A stretch of 64,000 nt of DNA, from contig JACJNW010000028.1 of NCBI GenBank assembly GCA_014695195.1, forward strand, positions 186,001-250,000, given 5' to 3'. Numbering within the stretch: position 1 is the first letter of the stretch; each line of letters begins with the position of its first letter. Below are positions 17,916 through 26,636 of the stretch, piece after piece. This DNA is from Cyanobacteria bacterium FACHB-DQ100. Lineage in GTDB: Bacteria; Cyanobacteriota; Cyanobacteriia; Leptolyngbyales; Leptolyngbyaceae. The position numbers and the translations under genes were made by a program. The notes under the pieces were generated by a model. That model was not told where the DNA came from. It searched no databases and saw only the letters and a list, made by a program, of their open reading frames with translations.

Positions 17916-19790
17916 ATGTTGAAGAACGGCTCACTTACAGAATCAGACTGGATTGCTTATCTTTCAGAAAACCTAACGTCTTCGGATACTGTTCCGACAG
18001 AAGGCGATCGTCCATCTCCGATGCTTGATCGAATTGCTGTCGATAGAATTTCTCCTGTTTTGAGCAAACCGATTACTGAAGTAGTCACATCTCCGATTTC
18101 ATCGGGACTGATCAAAGATCGGTTCCGCGAAGGAATCATTGATCGATCGGTGTTGACCGACTTAACAACAGCAAATCTGGCTAAGTCTAATTTAGCGATT
18201 CAAGCGAAGCCAGAATGGACAGTGGCGGCTCAGCAAGTCTATCGGCAAGTTCCACCTGTTCCAATGCTCGGTGATCCCATCCAAGTTGGAAATTTTCTAC
18301 TCTGGGCTGACCCGCAAGCAGACACCATTGAGGTCAAATTACCGGAGCGATTTGTTCAACTTGATCCACGCTACATTAAGCCTTTGCCAAAACCAATCTT
18401 AATCGACCAACGAATCAATCCCGTCGATCGCATCATTGCTCCCCCAATGCTGACTGCGAATCTACCAACAATGGTCGATCGAGCAACAATGATCGATCGC
18501 GTCGTTCTCCGTCCCGATATCATCGATGCGCTTAAAGTTCAGAAAGTTAGAGTTCCAGCCCGGCGTGCTTTTTTTACAACCGTTGCACCAGAGCTTCAAT
18601 CCTTCCGATTGATGGTGCAACAAGGTCAACCCGGACAAGCCACAGTCGGCACAGCGCTATTAACCGTTAGTCTGTACACGAAAGATTCAGCAGAACTCTT
18701 AGAAACCCATCGATTGAAGTGGACAGATGCCCTAACTCAAGCAGGCTATGGCGCTCGAATCTGGAAATTTCTGCCGATTAATTTACAGCAACTTCAACCC
18801 TTTCTGGATATTGATGCTCAACAGTTACGATCGCCCATTCAAGTTTCCACCAATGCAGGTGCAGGTACAGCAACCTTTTTACTGGAACTTTCTGAGATTG
18901 GAACTCAGATTTGGAGACAAGCGTTAGAACGCCGTCAGCCTGAGCAGATCACTGGAGTTGCAAGATTTACGGCTAAGTTCTATGCCCGCACCGACGATCG
19001 CCTACAAATCCGGGAGCAGAACTTCTCTGCGACTTTAGCAACCTTACTCTCTGGTTGCGGTTCAGAACATATCGAAGTCCTCAATCCGACCTTAGCCTTA
19101 ACGACTTCAATTCTTGCCCAGCGACACGCCTTTGTAGACTCAACGACTGTAATTTGGGATATCGATCGATCTGAACACAGTTTTTCCGGCACTGAGGATG
19201 GAGTTTTAACGGGTGTGATTACAACAGACAATTTAGAAGGGGTACAGGTCAACTGGAAAGCACAAGTGAAGTATCGTTTCTCAAGCTGGTCGATCGGAGT
19301 TCAGCAAGGGAAACTATCTTTGCGAAACTCAATCGGAATTATTAAACCAGGCTCAACTGAATGGATTCGAGAATTCACGGTTTACACAGTGATGATGGCA
19401 AGCCCGACACAAGTTGCAACGGATCTCATTGATTTTGAAGACCTCGAAGTAGAAGCGGTTCTAACCTTTAACGCGGATTATCTCACTCTGCCACTCGCCA
19501 CAACATTCAAACCTCGACATCTAGATGTTACAGAAGTTCCCTTTCCCGTCCAACCCGGACAGGCACCCAAGCAGGTTGGAATTACAGTCGTCGTGCGCTC
19601 GAAGTCCAGCGATCGCATCCTAGCCGCTCCTCCCCCTCGAATCTTGGCTCCTTCGTCCTCTTTAATCAATCTCAAAGTCTTTCGGGATGGCACGATCGAT
19701 GTGGTCACAAACATCGATCCAATTTCAGAAAGCTCGATCGATGGCGATCTATTCGATTTGGTTCACAACCTCAAAGCATCCGATAACTAA
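17916..19790 (+). CDS. Second large carrier of the shared beta domains in the subtilase locus
   Basis: A 624-residue protein of unknown function; ATG at 17916, 24 bp after the subtilase stop. The N-terminus (1-170) is rich in I-D-R and P-K/P-L repeats and probably disordered, partly encoded by GATCG words. Residues ~120-400 match the N-terminal half of the 674-residue protein (VGNFLLWA; GTALLTVSLYTKD; ATFLLELSEIGTQIWRQALE). Residues ~408-600 carry the shared C-terminal domain (STTVIWDIDRS; VQVNWKAQVKYRFSSWSI; IGIIKPGSTEWIREFTVY; a final VVVRSKSSDRILA). It has no export signal or membrane segment. It ends the same-strand cluster and is convergent with two NTPase genes. Confidence 0.73.
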   Translation: MLKNGSLTESDWIAYLSENLTSSDTVPTEGDRPSPMLDRIAVDRISPVLSKPITEVVTSPISSGLIKDRFREGIIDRSVLTDLTTANLAKSNLAIQAKPEWTVAAQQVYRQVPPVPMLGDPIQVGNFLLWADPQADTIEVKLPERFVQLDPRYIKPLPKPILIDQRINPVDRIIAPPMLTANLPTMVDRATMIDRVVLRPDIIDALKVQKVRVPARRAFFTTVAPELQSFRLMVQQGQPGQATVGTALLTVSLYTKDSAELLETHRLKWTDALTQAGYGARIWKFLPINLQQLQPFLDIDAQQLRSPIQVSTNAGAGTATFLLELSEIGTQIWRQALERRQPEQITGVARFTAKFYARTDDRLQIREQNFSATLATLLSGCGSEHIEVLNPTLALTTSILAQRHAFVDSTTVIWDIDRSEHSFSGTEDGVLTGVITTDNLEGVQVNWKAQVKYRFSSWSIGVQQGKLSLRNSIGIIKPGSTEWIREFTVYTVMMASPTQVATDLIDFEDLEVEAVLTFNADYLTLPLATTFKPRHLDVTEVPFPVQPGQAPKQVGITVVVRSKSSDRILAAPPPRILAPSSSLINLKVFRDGTIDVVTNIDPISESSIDGDLFDLVHNLKASDN

Positions 19791-19798
19791 AATTTGAC

Positions 19799-19838
19799 AG
19801 CAGTTTGAATGATAAGCGCTCTGCATCTTCAAACTGCT
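19799..19838. terminator. Hairpin between convergent subtilase-locus operons
   Basis: AGCAGTTTGAA (19799-19809) pairs perfectly with TTCAAACTGCT (19828-19838), an 11-bp stem with an 18-nt loop, between the stop at 19790 and the convergent stop at 19890. There is no T-run on either side, so termination would be weak or Rho-assisted. Confidence 0.4.
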
Positions 19839-19889
19839 CGACGATACACTCAGGACTGCTCGGTGGAACATTCAAAGTCTCTCCCGAAC

Positions 19890-21833
19890 TTACTGCTTCT
19901 CATTCTCATTCTGGTGGGAGATTGTTGCACTGACTGAATCCACAAAATCAGTTACCGCTTGCACCAGTGACTTGGGTAAGTGATTACGGAACCATTGATA
20001 CATATACAGCAAGGTTAAACCATTCACTTTCTTCTGGGTAAATAGCTCCTCCTGCAAATCATTCAAATGCTCTAGAGCGCGATGTCTCACTTCTTTTGGA
20101 GCTTCTGCACTCACTTGAGCGCGGAGCTGCTTGAAGTTCTGCTGCAATGAACTGAGATCCGATCGATCCGAAGAAAGCGCCGCGATCGAGGAAATGTAGC
20201 TGCCATTCATGCTCGTAATCGGAAGCACTTTCAGGCGTTCAACGAACTGCTCTTCCCGTCGAATCTGATCGAGTAAGCGCTTTACCTGAGCATTGTTCGG
20301 TTCAATCGCATACGCTTCTTCGAGCTGCGCGATCGCTTCATCGTTTTCACCTAAGTTGTGCAGTTCTTCAGCATAGTCATACAACGCTTCAACATAGTTA
20401 TCTTGCACCCGTACTGCATCGACTAGGTAAGCTCTGCGGTAATGTCTTAAAGCCTGGGGAAACTCTCGCAGCTCTATCAAGCTATCTGCAAGCTCAAACA
20501 ATGCTTCAAAGTGATTCGGATTGTGTCTGAGCGATTCATTTAACAAGCTAACAATCCTTGGCGTTGTGCCCCGACGACGCGCCGCTTTTGCCGTTTCGTA
20601 CAAGGTTTTTGCTTTGACATCCAAATCCTCTAGTTCGCGTAGTTCACGGCGGATCGGATGACGTTGCACCAGCCAACGACGCACCAGTTCGATCGACACG
20701 CGATAGGTTGCAACGCTAGGTGGCATCGAAGTGCGACGGACTCCGATCCCAGAGCGGCTTCCAGTCGTCCGAAGAAATCGCCAATCGACCAGATTGATCA
20801 CTCCATTGCGAATCGGCTCCGTGAGTTCAACTCCGCATTCGCGCAACAGTTCTAGCGACTCAGCTTCGCTAAAATCTAAGCTTGAGAGTTCTGGGTACTG
20901 CAATTGACGAGCGCGAGGCACTTCCGCCGCCGCAGAAAATACAACTCGTTCCGGTAGGGGAATCCCTTCCCAAAACCAGCCCAAGCCGCCTTCTCCAAGC
21001 TCGATTGCCCGATCGACATTTGCTCTGACATCCGAGCGCGTGACTCGCCAGCAATTCTCACTCCGGGCATGAGTAAACAGCGTGAAGCAGATCACCTGAG
21101 TAAAGTAGGGATGTCCTGCAGATAGCTCTAAAATGGCATCGATCGCCTCTAAGTCATACTCCAAAATCCCTTTTGCTGGAACTGTGACCAATTGTTCTGC
21201 ACTTTGACGATCGAGCAATCCCACTTCCTGGTTGGGTGCTTCTCGAAACAAACTCAGCATCGCGGGTAAATCATCTAATTGCCGCCCAACCACCGGAATT
21301 AAATAAAGATGCGGATAGTCATACACTCCCGCTTGCAGAAAGTGAAACAGATTTCCTGCCGCTTGATCAACCGTTCGATTGTAAAGCGCGTCAAATTCGT
21401 CTAAGAGCAGCACCACATTCTCAACGGCTAACTCTCGTCGCAGATTCGGGATAAACTGCCGCAAAAATAGACTCGGATCACGCTGAAACTCCTCGATCGT
21501 CGGGATTTCCATGTGCTCCTTAAGACAATCAAACTGCTGCACCGCATCCCGCGCTAACTCATAAACCACTTCACCGATCGATTTGCGGCTATCTCCTTCG
21601 AGCGACAAGAGAACAAACGCAAACTGCGGCAGGTTAACCGATCGTGGAATTTGCGCTAAGACCGACGACTTGCCGATGCGTCGCTGTCCGTGCAGCAAAA
21701 TCACCTGCGCTCCCTGAAGCAAATTGTCTGTGATGAACTCAAATAAACGATCGCGCCCAAAAAAGCAGTTGGGTTCGGCGATCGGACGACCGATAATGTA
21801 TGGATTTCTGCGTTGCTCGATTAAGTAGCTCAT
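19890..21833 (-). CDS. STAND-type P-loop NTPase with TPR repeats
   Basis: A 647-residue protein. The N-terminal block RNPYIIGRPI...FFGRDRLFEF leads to Walker A at 49-57 (GQRRIGKSS) and Walker B at 140-149 (VVLLLDEFDA), as in AAA/STAND NTPases. A winged-helix-like region and HPYFTQVI motif follow near 260. Residues ~400-550 form tetratricopeptide-type repeats (HFEALFELADSLIELREFPQALRHYRRAY; NYVEALYDYAEELHNLGENDEAIAQLEEAY). The C-terminus is helical. STAND NTPases are switch proteins that oligomerise on sensing a partner. It is 31 bp downstream of the related NTPase gene and convergent with the subtilase cluster. A sensor or regulator role is inference. Confidence 0.85.
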   Translation of the reverse strand: MSYLIEQRRNPYIIGRPIAEPNCFFGRDRLFEFITDNLLQGAQVILLHGQRRIGKSSVLAQIPRSVNLPQFAFVLLSLEGDSRKSIGEVVYELARDAVQQFDCLKEHMEIPTIEEFQRDPSLFLRQFIPNLRRELAVENVVLLLDEFDALYNRTVDQAAGNLFHFLQAGVYDYPHLYLIPVVGRQLDDLPAMLSLFREAPNQEVGLLDRQSAEQLVTVPAKGILEYDLEAIDAILELSAGHPYFTQVICFTLFTHARSENCWRVTRSDVRANVDRAIELGEGGLGWFWEGIPLPERVVFSAAAEVPRARQLQYPELSSLDFSEAESLELLRECGVELTEPIRNGVINLVDWRFLRTTGSRSGIGVRRTSMPPSVATYRVSIELVRRWLVQRHPIRRELRELEDLDVKAKTLYETAKAARRRGTTPRIVSLLNESLRHNPNHFEALFELADSLIELREFPQALRHYRRAYLVDAVRVQDNYVEALYDYAEELHNLGENDEAIAQLEEAYAIEPNNAQVKRLLDQIRREEQFVERLKVLPITSMNGSYISSIAALSSDRSDLSSLQQNFKQLRAQVSAEAPKEVRHRALEHLNDLQEELFTQKKVNGLTLLYMYQWFRNHLPKSLVQAVTDFVDSVSATISHQNENEKQ

Positions 21834-21864
21834 AGCAGCAATTCGCTTAACCCGCTTTTGATTA

Positions 21865-23163
21865 TCACAAGATCAATCCGGTGGATAGGGCAGCAGTAAT
21901 TTTTCCTAACCAGGTCAGAATAGTCGGCACCTCGTCTTTGTTTTGCCACAGCCAGCGAATTGCGTTTGTGACCGTTTCCGCTTGCCGACGGCTCATCAGA
22001 TTGAGAAAGGTGCGCTGTCTCGCTTGCAGTGCTTCTTCGTCACTGTTTTCGATCTCCTTAATCACCCACCATTCCATCAGCGAGGACGCAAAGCGATAAT
22101 ACTTTTTGCCTTCTTGAAATTGACAGAGGACGATCCCGCGTTCTTCGAGATCCCTTAATTCTCGCTCTTTTTGACTAAAGATTACATCCGTATCACCCAA
22201 GTCATAACGTTTCTTCAGTAACCGCCCTTTGAGGTGAGTCAGAGCGAGCAGCATCATCAAGCTTTGCTCGATTTCACTGGAGAAGTTCCAGTTGTCCTCG
22301 AAGTAGTGTTCGGTGGCGCGACGAAATTCCGCAACAAAAGCATTGGGATCGGGCAGGCGATTGGCGCGAAATTCTCGGAATAAAAGGTAGCCCGCAACTT
22401 GCAGGAGCGTTGGACTGCCATCGGCAATGTCTCGAATGCCTTCTTTGATCGCGGGCGTGAGCGGCAATCCGCCTAAAAGTGCGGCTGCCTCAGTTTCACT
22501 AAACGGTTTGAGCGGCTGAAAGAGGTAATGGTTATACCAGGGGGATTCATTTGGCTTGAGTTTGATCCCGGCTTCATTCAGGCGACGCAGTGAAGTGACA
22601 ATGCTGGCAAGATGCTGGCTTTCTTTTGAGTGGGAGGCAAGATTGCGACAATCATTGAGGAAGTCAGCCGCATCTTGTTCGCTGTAGTCCTCAGTCGGCT
22701 GAAGCGCGACATCATAATCATCAATCAACAGCAGCAAAAATTTCTCTTTCTTGCCCAACAGCCGCAGAATCGATCGCAGCGCATCTTTACTCGCTGTAAG
22801 CCGCTCCAGGTGGCGATCGACTTCGGTTTGAATTTCCGGTTCATCGGTCAGGGCATCTTTCAGAATGAGAAAAACTTCTCGCCAGAAATTTGCCGCCGTA
22901 AATGGCGTAACTCCCAAGCAACTGAGCAGCACAATCACCGCTTTTGACGGATCGTGTCCCCGAAATGCCCAAGTCTGCGGAGCCGCGATCATTTGGAGAA
23001 AGGAGGTTTTGCCGATCCCAGACCCACCCCAAACTGCCAGATGTCCCCGAATGAGAATTTGGTCGAATGCAGTTTCGATCTCGTTACCGCGCCCGATAAA
23101 GGCGAGCGGCGACACAGGTTTACCAGGCACATAGGGATTTCGTAAAAATGGGGAATCGGTCAT
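21865..23163 (-). CDS. STAND/AAA-type P-loop NTPase, paralogous to its neighbour
   Basis: A 432-residue protein. The N-terminus RNPYVPGKPVSPLAFIGRG mirrors the RNPYIIGRPI...FFGRD of the downstream NTPase, indicating common descent. Walker A is GGSGIGKTS at 46-54; Walker B is FLLLLIDDYD near 145. A winged-helix-like segment follows (SPTLLQVAGYLLFREF; ELRDLEERGIVLC). The C-terminal tail ends with a hydrophobic stretch (WLGKITAALSTGLIL) that might contact a membrane. There are no TPRs. It is the first gene of a two-gene unit, and a family B repeat element occupies its upstream spacer. Confidence 0.83.
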   Translation of the reverse strand: MTDSPFLRNPYVPGKPVSPLAFIGRGNEIETAFDQILIRGHLAVWGGSGIGKTSFLQMIAAPQTWAFRGHDPSKAVIVLLSCLGVTPFTAANFWREVFLILKDALTDEPEIQTEVDRHLERLTASKDALRSILRLLGKKEKFLLLLIDDYDVALQPTEDYSEQDAADFLNDCRNLASHSKESQHLASIVTSLRRLNEAGIKLKPNESPWYNHYLFQPLKPFSETEAAALLGGLPLTPAIKEGIRDIADGSPTLLQVAGYLLFREFRANRLPDPNAFVAEFRRATEHYFEDNWNFSSEIEQSLMMLLALTHLKGRLLKKRYDLGDTDVIFSQKERELRDLEERGIVLCQFQEGKKYYRFASSLMEWWVIKEIENSDEEALQARQRTFLNLMSRRQAETVTNAIRWLWQNKDEVPTILTWLGKITAALSTGLIL

Positions 23164-23185
23164 GGCAATATCTAGGGGCGATCGT

Positions 23186-23362
23186 CGATAGCAATCCTAA
23201 GCGAGAGTCTTTCGTGCCCTTATCCCCAGCCCTTCTCCCCCAGGGAGAAGGGAGCTAGAATTCTTGTCCCCTCTCCCTGAGGGAGAGGGTGAGGGTGAGG
23301 GTTGACACGCTAGGCTTTCACAAATTTATAGCTTTCACAAATCAATGAGGATTTTTATAGCT
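23186..23362. mobile_element. MITE-like element, family B, long copy
   Basis: A ~177-bp non-coding element. The left end (ATAGCAATCCTAAGCGAGAG) and the inverted right end (GCTATAAAAATCCTCATTGA) form imperfect terminal repeats. Inside are two G/C-rich hairpins: CCCTTCTCCC-CCA-GGGAGAAGGG at ~23231, and CCCTCTCCCTGAGGGAGAGGG at ~23271 followed by TGAGGG repeats. GCTTTCACAAAT occurs twice near the right end. It lies between the NTPase start and the metF stop. It shares ends and core with the 54502-54627 element. Confidence 0.7.
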
Positions 23363-23394
23363 CGATCGTAGCGACGATCCCCAAAATCTGCGAC

Positions 23395-24351
23395 CTATAC
23401 GTTAACCACTTCAACCCGGGGCTTCTCGATCGCTTTGATCCCCGCCAAATCAAGAATTTCTGGGATCAAGTCTTCGCGTTTGACTGCCATCATGTGAACA
23501 CCCTCACACAACTCTTTTGCCAGCTTCACTTGTTCCGCCGCGATCAGCATTCCTTCTCGGAGGGGGTCAGCCGCTTTTTCTAGGCGATCGATAATATGCT
23601 CTGGAATATTTACACCCGGAACGGCGCGATTGATAAATCTGGCATTTTTAGCAGATTTGAGTAAGAAGATTCCTGCAAGCACAGGTTTACCGCAGTTTGA
23701 GGCAATCTGAGTCATAAATTTTTCCAAGCGGTCGAAATCGGTAATTAACTGACTTTGGAAAAACTGTGCGCCTGCTTCGACCTTGCGCTCAAATCGCTTT
23801 TGCAAACCTGACCAACTGCCACACTGCGGATCAACTGCCGCACCCACGAATAAATCAGTTTCACCATCGCTTAGCGCTCGATCGTTCCAGTCCAACCCGC
23901 CATTCAGCTTGCCGATCATCTGCAACAACCGCACCGATTCCAGCTCGAACACTGCTTTTGCGTCAGGATGATCGCCAGCTTTGACCGGATCACCTGTAAG
24001 CGCCAGCACATTCCGAATGCCCAAGGCATGAGCGCCGAGCAAATCGGCTTGTAAACCGATCGCATTACGATCGCGGCAAGCGACTTGATAAATCGGCTCG
24101 ATTCCCTGCTGCAGCAAGAGCGCCGCCGAAACCAGCGACGACATTCGCATCACCGCCCGACTACCATCGGTAATATTCACACCATGCACCCGTCCTTTGA
24201 GCAACTGCGCCATTTGCAGCATATGCGTCGGATTAGTCCCCTTGGGGGGTGCGACTTCTGCGGTGACGAGGAATTCGCCTTTTTTGGCGGCAGTGCGAAG
24301 AGCAGATAGAGGGGCGTGACCAAGGAAATTCGAGAATTGCGGATAGGTCAT
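23395..24351 (-). CDS. metF: Methylenetetrahydrofolate reductase (MetF-like)
   Basis: A TIM-barrel flavoprotein that reduces 5,10-methylene-THF to 5-methyl-THF for methionine synthesis. The 318-residue protein shows FLVTAEVAPPKGTNP, VHGVNITDGSRAVMRMSS, the conserved LALTGDPVKAGDHP and GAQFFQSQLITDFDRLEKF. It is a catalytic domain only, without the eukaryotic regulatory domain. It is a single gene with 129 bp to the trpS stop upstream. Confidence 0.92.
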   Translation of the reverse strand: MTYPQFSNFLGHAPLSALRTAAKKGEFLVTAEVAPPKGTNPTHMLQMAQLLKGRVHGVNITDGSRAVMRMSSLVSAALLLQQGIEPIYQVACRDRNAIGLQADLLGAHALGIRNVLALTGDPVKAGDHPDAKAVFELESVRLLQMIGKLNGGLDWNDRALSDGETDLFVGAAVDPQCGSWSGLQKRFERKVEAGAQFFQSQLITDFDRLEKFMTQIASNCGKPVLAGIFLLKSAKNARFINRAVPGVNIPEHIIDRLEKAADPLREGMLIAAEQVKLAKELCEGVHMMAVKREDLIPEILDLAGIKAIEKPRVEVVNV

Positions 24352-24480
24352 GAGCGATCGTTAGGGTGCGACTTCTTGATTTAGCGTATCGGGGGAGATT
24401 GAGAATTTTGAAGTCACTTGCCGAAACCTTTAGAAAAAGCAGTGAATTCAGAAGAAATTCGTGAAGTTACGGTTGATCTG

Positions 24481-25491
24481 TTAGCCAGGTAGCGTGTAGC
24501 CCATCGCTTTTTTTGCCTTGGTTAACGTTTGGTTCGCCACTTCGGATGCCTTTTCTCGACCCGATCGCAGTACCGATTCAAGATAGCCTTGGTCGGCTCG
24601 AATGGCGTGATATTTCTCCTGAATCGGTTTGAGGGCTGAGATCGTCGTTTCGGTGAGCAACGGTTTGAACTGTCCCCAGCCCATGTCCTGACATTCGGCA
24701 GCAACTTCATCTTTTGTTTTACCCGACAGCAGCAGATAAAGCGTCAGTAGATTGGTACATTCTGGACGCTGGGGATCACCAAAGGTTAAGCCGCGAATCG
24801 GATCAGTTTTACAGCGCTTGATTTTGTTTTGAATCACATCGGGCGGGTCGAGCAAATTAATCCGGCTCAGTTCCGACGGGTCAGACTTCGACATCTTTTT
24901 CGTGCCATCGGTCAAGCTCATGACTCGCGCACCGTCAGCCCGAATCAGCGCATCGGGACGTTTGAGAACCGGAGCATCGGGAGTCGTGAATTTGAAGTTG
25001 AAGCGATCGACTAAATCCCGCGTTAGTTCTAAATGCTGCTTTTGGTCTTCTCCGACCGGAACTTTATCCGGTTCGTACAGCAGAATATCCGATGCCATCA
25101 GCACTGGATAGGTGAGCAGACCTGTGCCGACATCTTGACCTTGCTTGATCCGTTTTTCTTTGAATTGGATCATGTCTTCGAGCCAGTTGAGCGGCGTAAT
25201 GCAGCTTAATAACCAGGAAAACTCAGCATGAGCGGGGACATGAGATTGTACAAAAATGGTCGTGTGTTCTAAATCGAGTCCACAAGCGAGATAGAGTGCA
25301 GCAACTTCATAGGTGTTTTCTGCCAGCGTGGTGCGATCGTGCGGCACCGTAATCGCATGGAGATCAGCAAGAAAGAAATAGTTGTCGTACTGGTCTTGTC
25401 CTTCGACCCAGTTGCGAATTGCGCCCAAATAATTACCGAGATGAAGGTTTCCGGTGGTTTGAACGCCAGAAAGAACCCGCTGCTTAGTCAT
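24481..25491 (-). CDS. trpS: Tryptophanyl-tRNA synthetase
   Basis: A class I aminoacyl-tRNA synthetase charging tRNA-Trp. The HIGH-type motif is GNLHLGNYLGA near the N-terminus and the KMSKS loop is intact (KKMSKSDPSE). VLMASDILLYEPDKVPVGEDQKQHLELTRD is characteristic of the bacterial enzyme. The ATG at 25491 (MTKQRVLSGVQTTG) is preferred over an in-frame TTG 12 bp upstream. Length of 336 residues is normal. Confidence 0.96.
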   Translation of the reverse strand: MTKQRVLSGVQTTGNLHLGNYLGAIRNWVEGQDQYDNYFFLADLHAITVPHDRTTLAENTYEVAALYLACGLDLEHTTIFVQSHVPAHAEFSWLLSCITPLNWLEDMIQFKEKRIKQGQDVGTGLLTYPVLMASDILLYEPDKVPVGEDQKQHLELTRDLVDRFNFKFTTPDAPVLKRPDALIRADGARVMSLTDGTKKMSKSDPSELSRINLLDPPDVIQNKIKRCKTDPIRGLTFGDPQRPECTNLLTLYLLLSGKTKDEVAAECQDMGWGQFKPLLTETTISALKPIQEKYHAIRADQGYLESVLRSGREKASEVANQTLTKAKKAMGYTLPG

Positions 25492-25547
25492 ACCGTTTGT
25501 CAAATCGCCTGTGATTTTCTCTTTTGCCCATCATAGATGAGAGGCGA

Positions 25548-26135
25548 CTATCTCGCTCTGCCGATTTGTCGAAAGAACTTTTGTACAGGAGCGCGAAATC
25601 CAGGGAGTAGCGGCGAGGTGATTTCGTCTTGGGCTTTGTACGTTGCAACTCGCTTAAGCGCAGCATTCTCGCGACGATAAACTTCGACCTGCTGGAGTTC
25701 GCGGCTGACAATCCAGTATTCCTCAACGCCTTGGGTGGAATAAAGTTTAAGTTTGGCTTCACGATCGCGTCTTTCGTTCGTTGTGCCCGGAGACAAAACT
25801 TCGACAATGAGTTCGGGGGCAGCAGTAAAATGTCCAGCTTCGTCAATGATTTGAGTCAGACGATCAACGCTTACCCAAACAACATCCGGAATGACGCTAT
25901 CTGCTTCACTAAAAATGATGCCAGGAACTGGAAAAGCCTCGCCGAGTTGAGTCTCATCCGACCAGCTTTGTAATTCACCGCAAATATTACGAATGACAGA
26001 TTGATGTCTAAGATGCGGCGCTCTCGTCACAAATAATTCTCCATCAATGATTTCATAGCGTTTCCATTCATCGTTGGAAAGCAGCTCAAGATCCGCAGTT
26101 GTCCAGCAGACGCGCTCAGGCAGAGTTTTACTCAT
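25548..26135 (-). CDS. Uma2-family (DUF820) restriction-endonuclease-fold protein
   Basis: 195 residues. Motifs of the family are YEIIDGELFVTRAPHLRHQ, DSVIPDVVWVS (the PD element), AAPELIVEVLSPGTTN (the ExV element), RREAKLKLYS-type and GVEEYWIV. It is distinct from the Uma2 gene at 6.1 kb and belongs to a different subgroup (SPGTTN... type). It lies 56 bp upstream of trpS and could be co-transcribed with it. The biological role of the family is unresolved. Confidence 0.9.
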   Translation of the reverse strand: MSKTLPERVCWTTADLELLSNDEWKRYEIIDGELFVTRAPHLRHQSVIRNICGELQSWSDETQLGEAFPVPGIIFSEADSVIPDVVWVSVDRLTQIIDEAGHFTAAPELIVEVLSPGTTNERRDREAKLKLYSTQGVEEYWIVSRELQQVEVYRRENAALKRVATYKAQDEITSPLLPGFRAPVQKFFRQIGRAR

Positions 26136-26318
26136 GAGAATTCTCCACAGCCTTGATTTTTCTTATTTTCGCGCACTTTTCGTTAACCTCAGTTGGACAA
26201 TTGTTAAGACGCTTTTAACAGGTTTCACAGACATTAACAATTCTCCATCGGGCTAGTTGAGACGGTTTTGCAGGGACGCGCTAGTGTAAGAGAACACGAT
26301 ATGGAGGCAACTGTAAAA

Positions 26319-26636
26319 ATGGCAACGAAACAGCAATTCAACAGCTTTGAAGAGCTACTTTCTGGCTCGGAAATGCCAATCTTGGTAGACTTTTACGCGA
26401 CTTGGTGCGGGCCTTGCCAAATGATGTCTGGATTTCTTGATCTCACTGCTGATAGCCTCAGAGACAAGCTCAAAATTGTCAAAATTGACGTAGACAAATA
26501 TCCCGAAATTGCCAGTCAATACGGAATTTCAGCGCTACCTACAATGGTTCTGTTCAAAGAGGCTAAGCCCGTCGATACGATCGAAGGCGTAATCCGACCG
26601 CAGCAACTAATTGATCGCGTTCAGCCGTTCCTCTAA
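26319..26636 (+). CDS. trxA: Thioredoxin (Y-type-like)
   Basis: A 105-residue protein with the active site ATWCGPCQM and the cis-Pro loop SALPTMVLFK. The start MATKQQFNSFEELL at 26319 matches typical lengths; GGAGG lies at 26303-26307, 11 nt upstream. Upstream in-frame ATGs at 26268 and 26301 would add short unconserved extensions. The sequence resembles cyanobacterial TrxY, which reduces peroxiredoxins, but that subtype call is from memory. Its stop overlaps the tamB stop by 3 bp (convergent). Confidence 0.93.
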   Translation: MATKQQFNSFEELLSGSEMPILVDFYATWCGPCQMMSGFLDLTADSLRDKLKIVKIDVDKYPEIASQYGISALPTMVLFKEAKPVDTIEGVIRPQQLIDRVQPFL

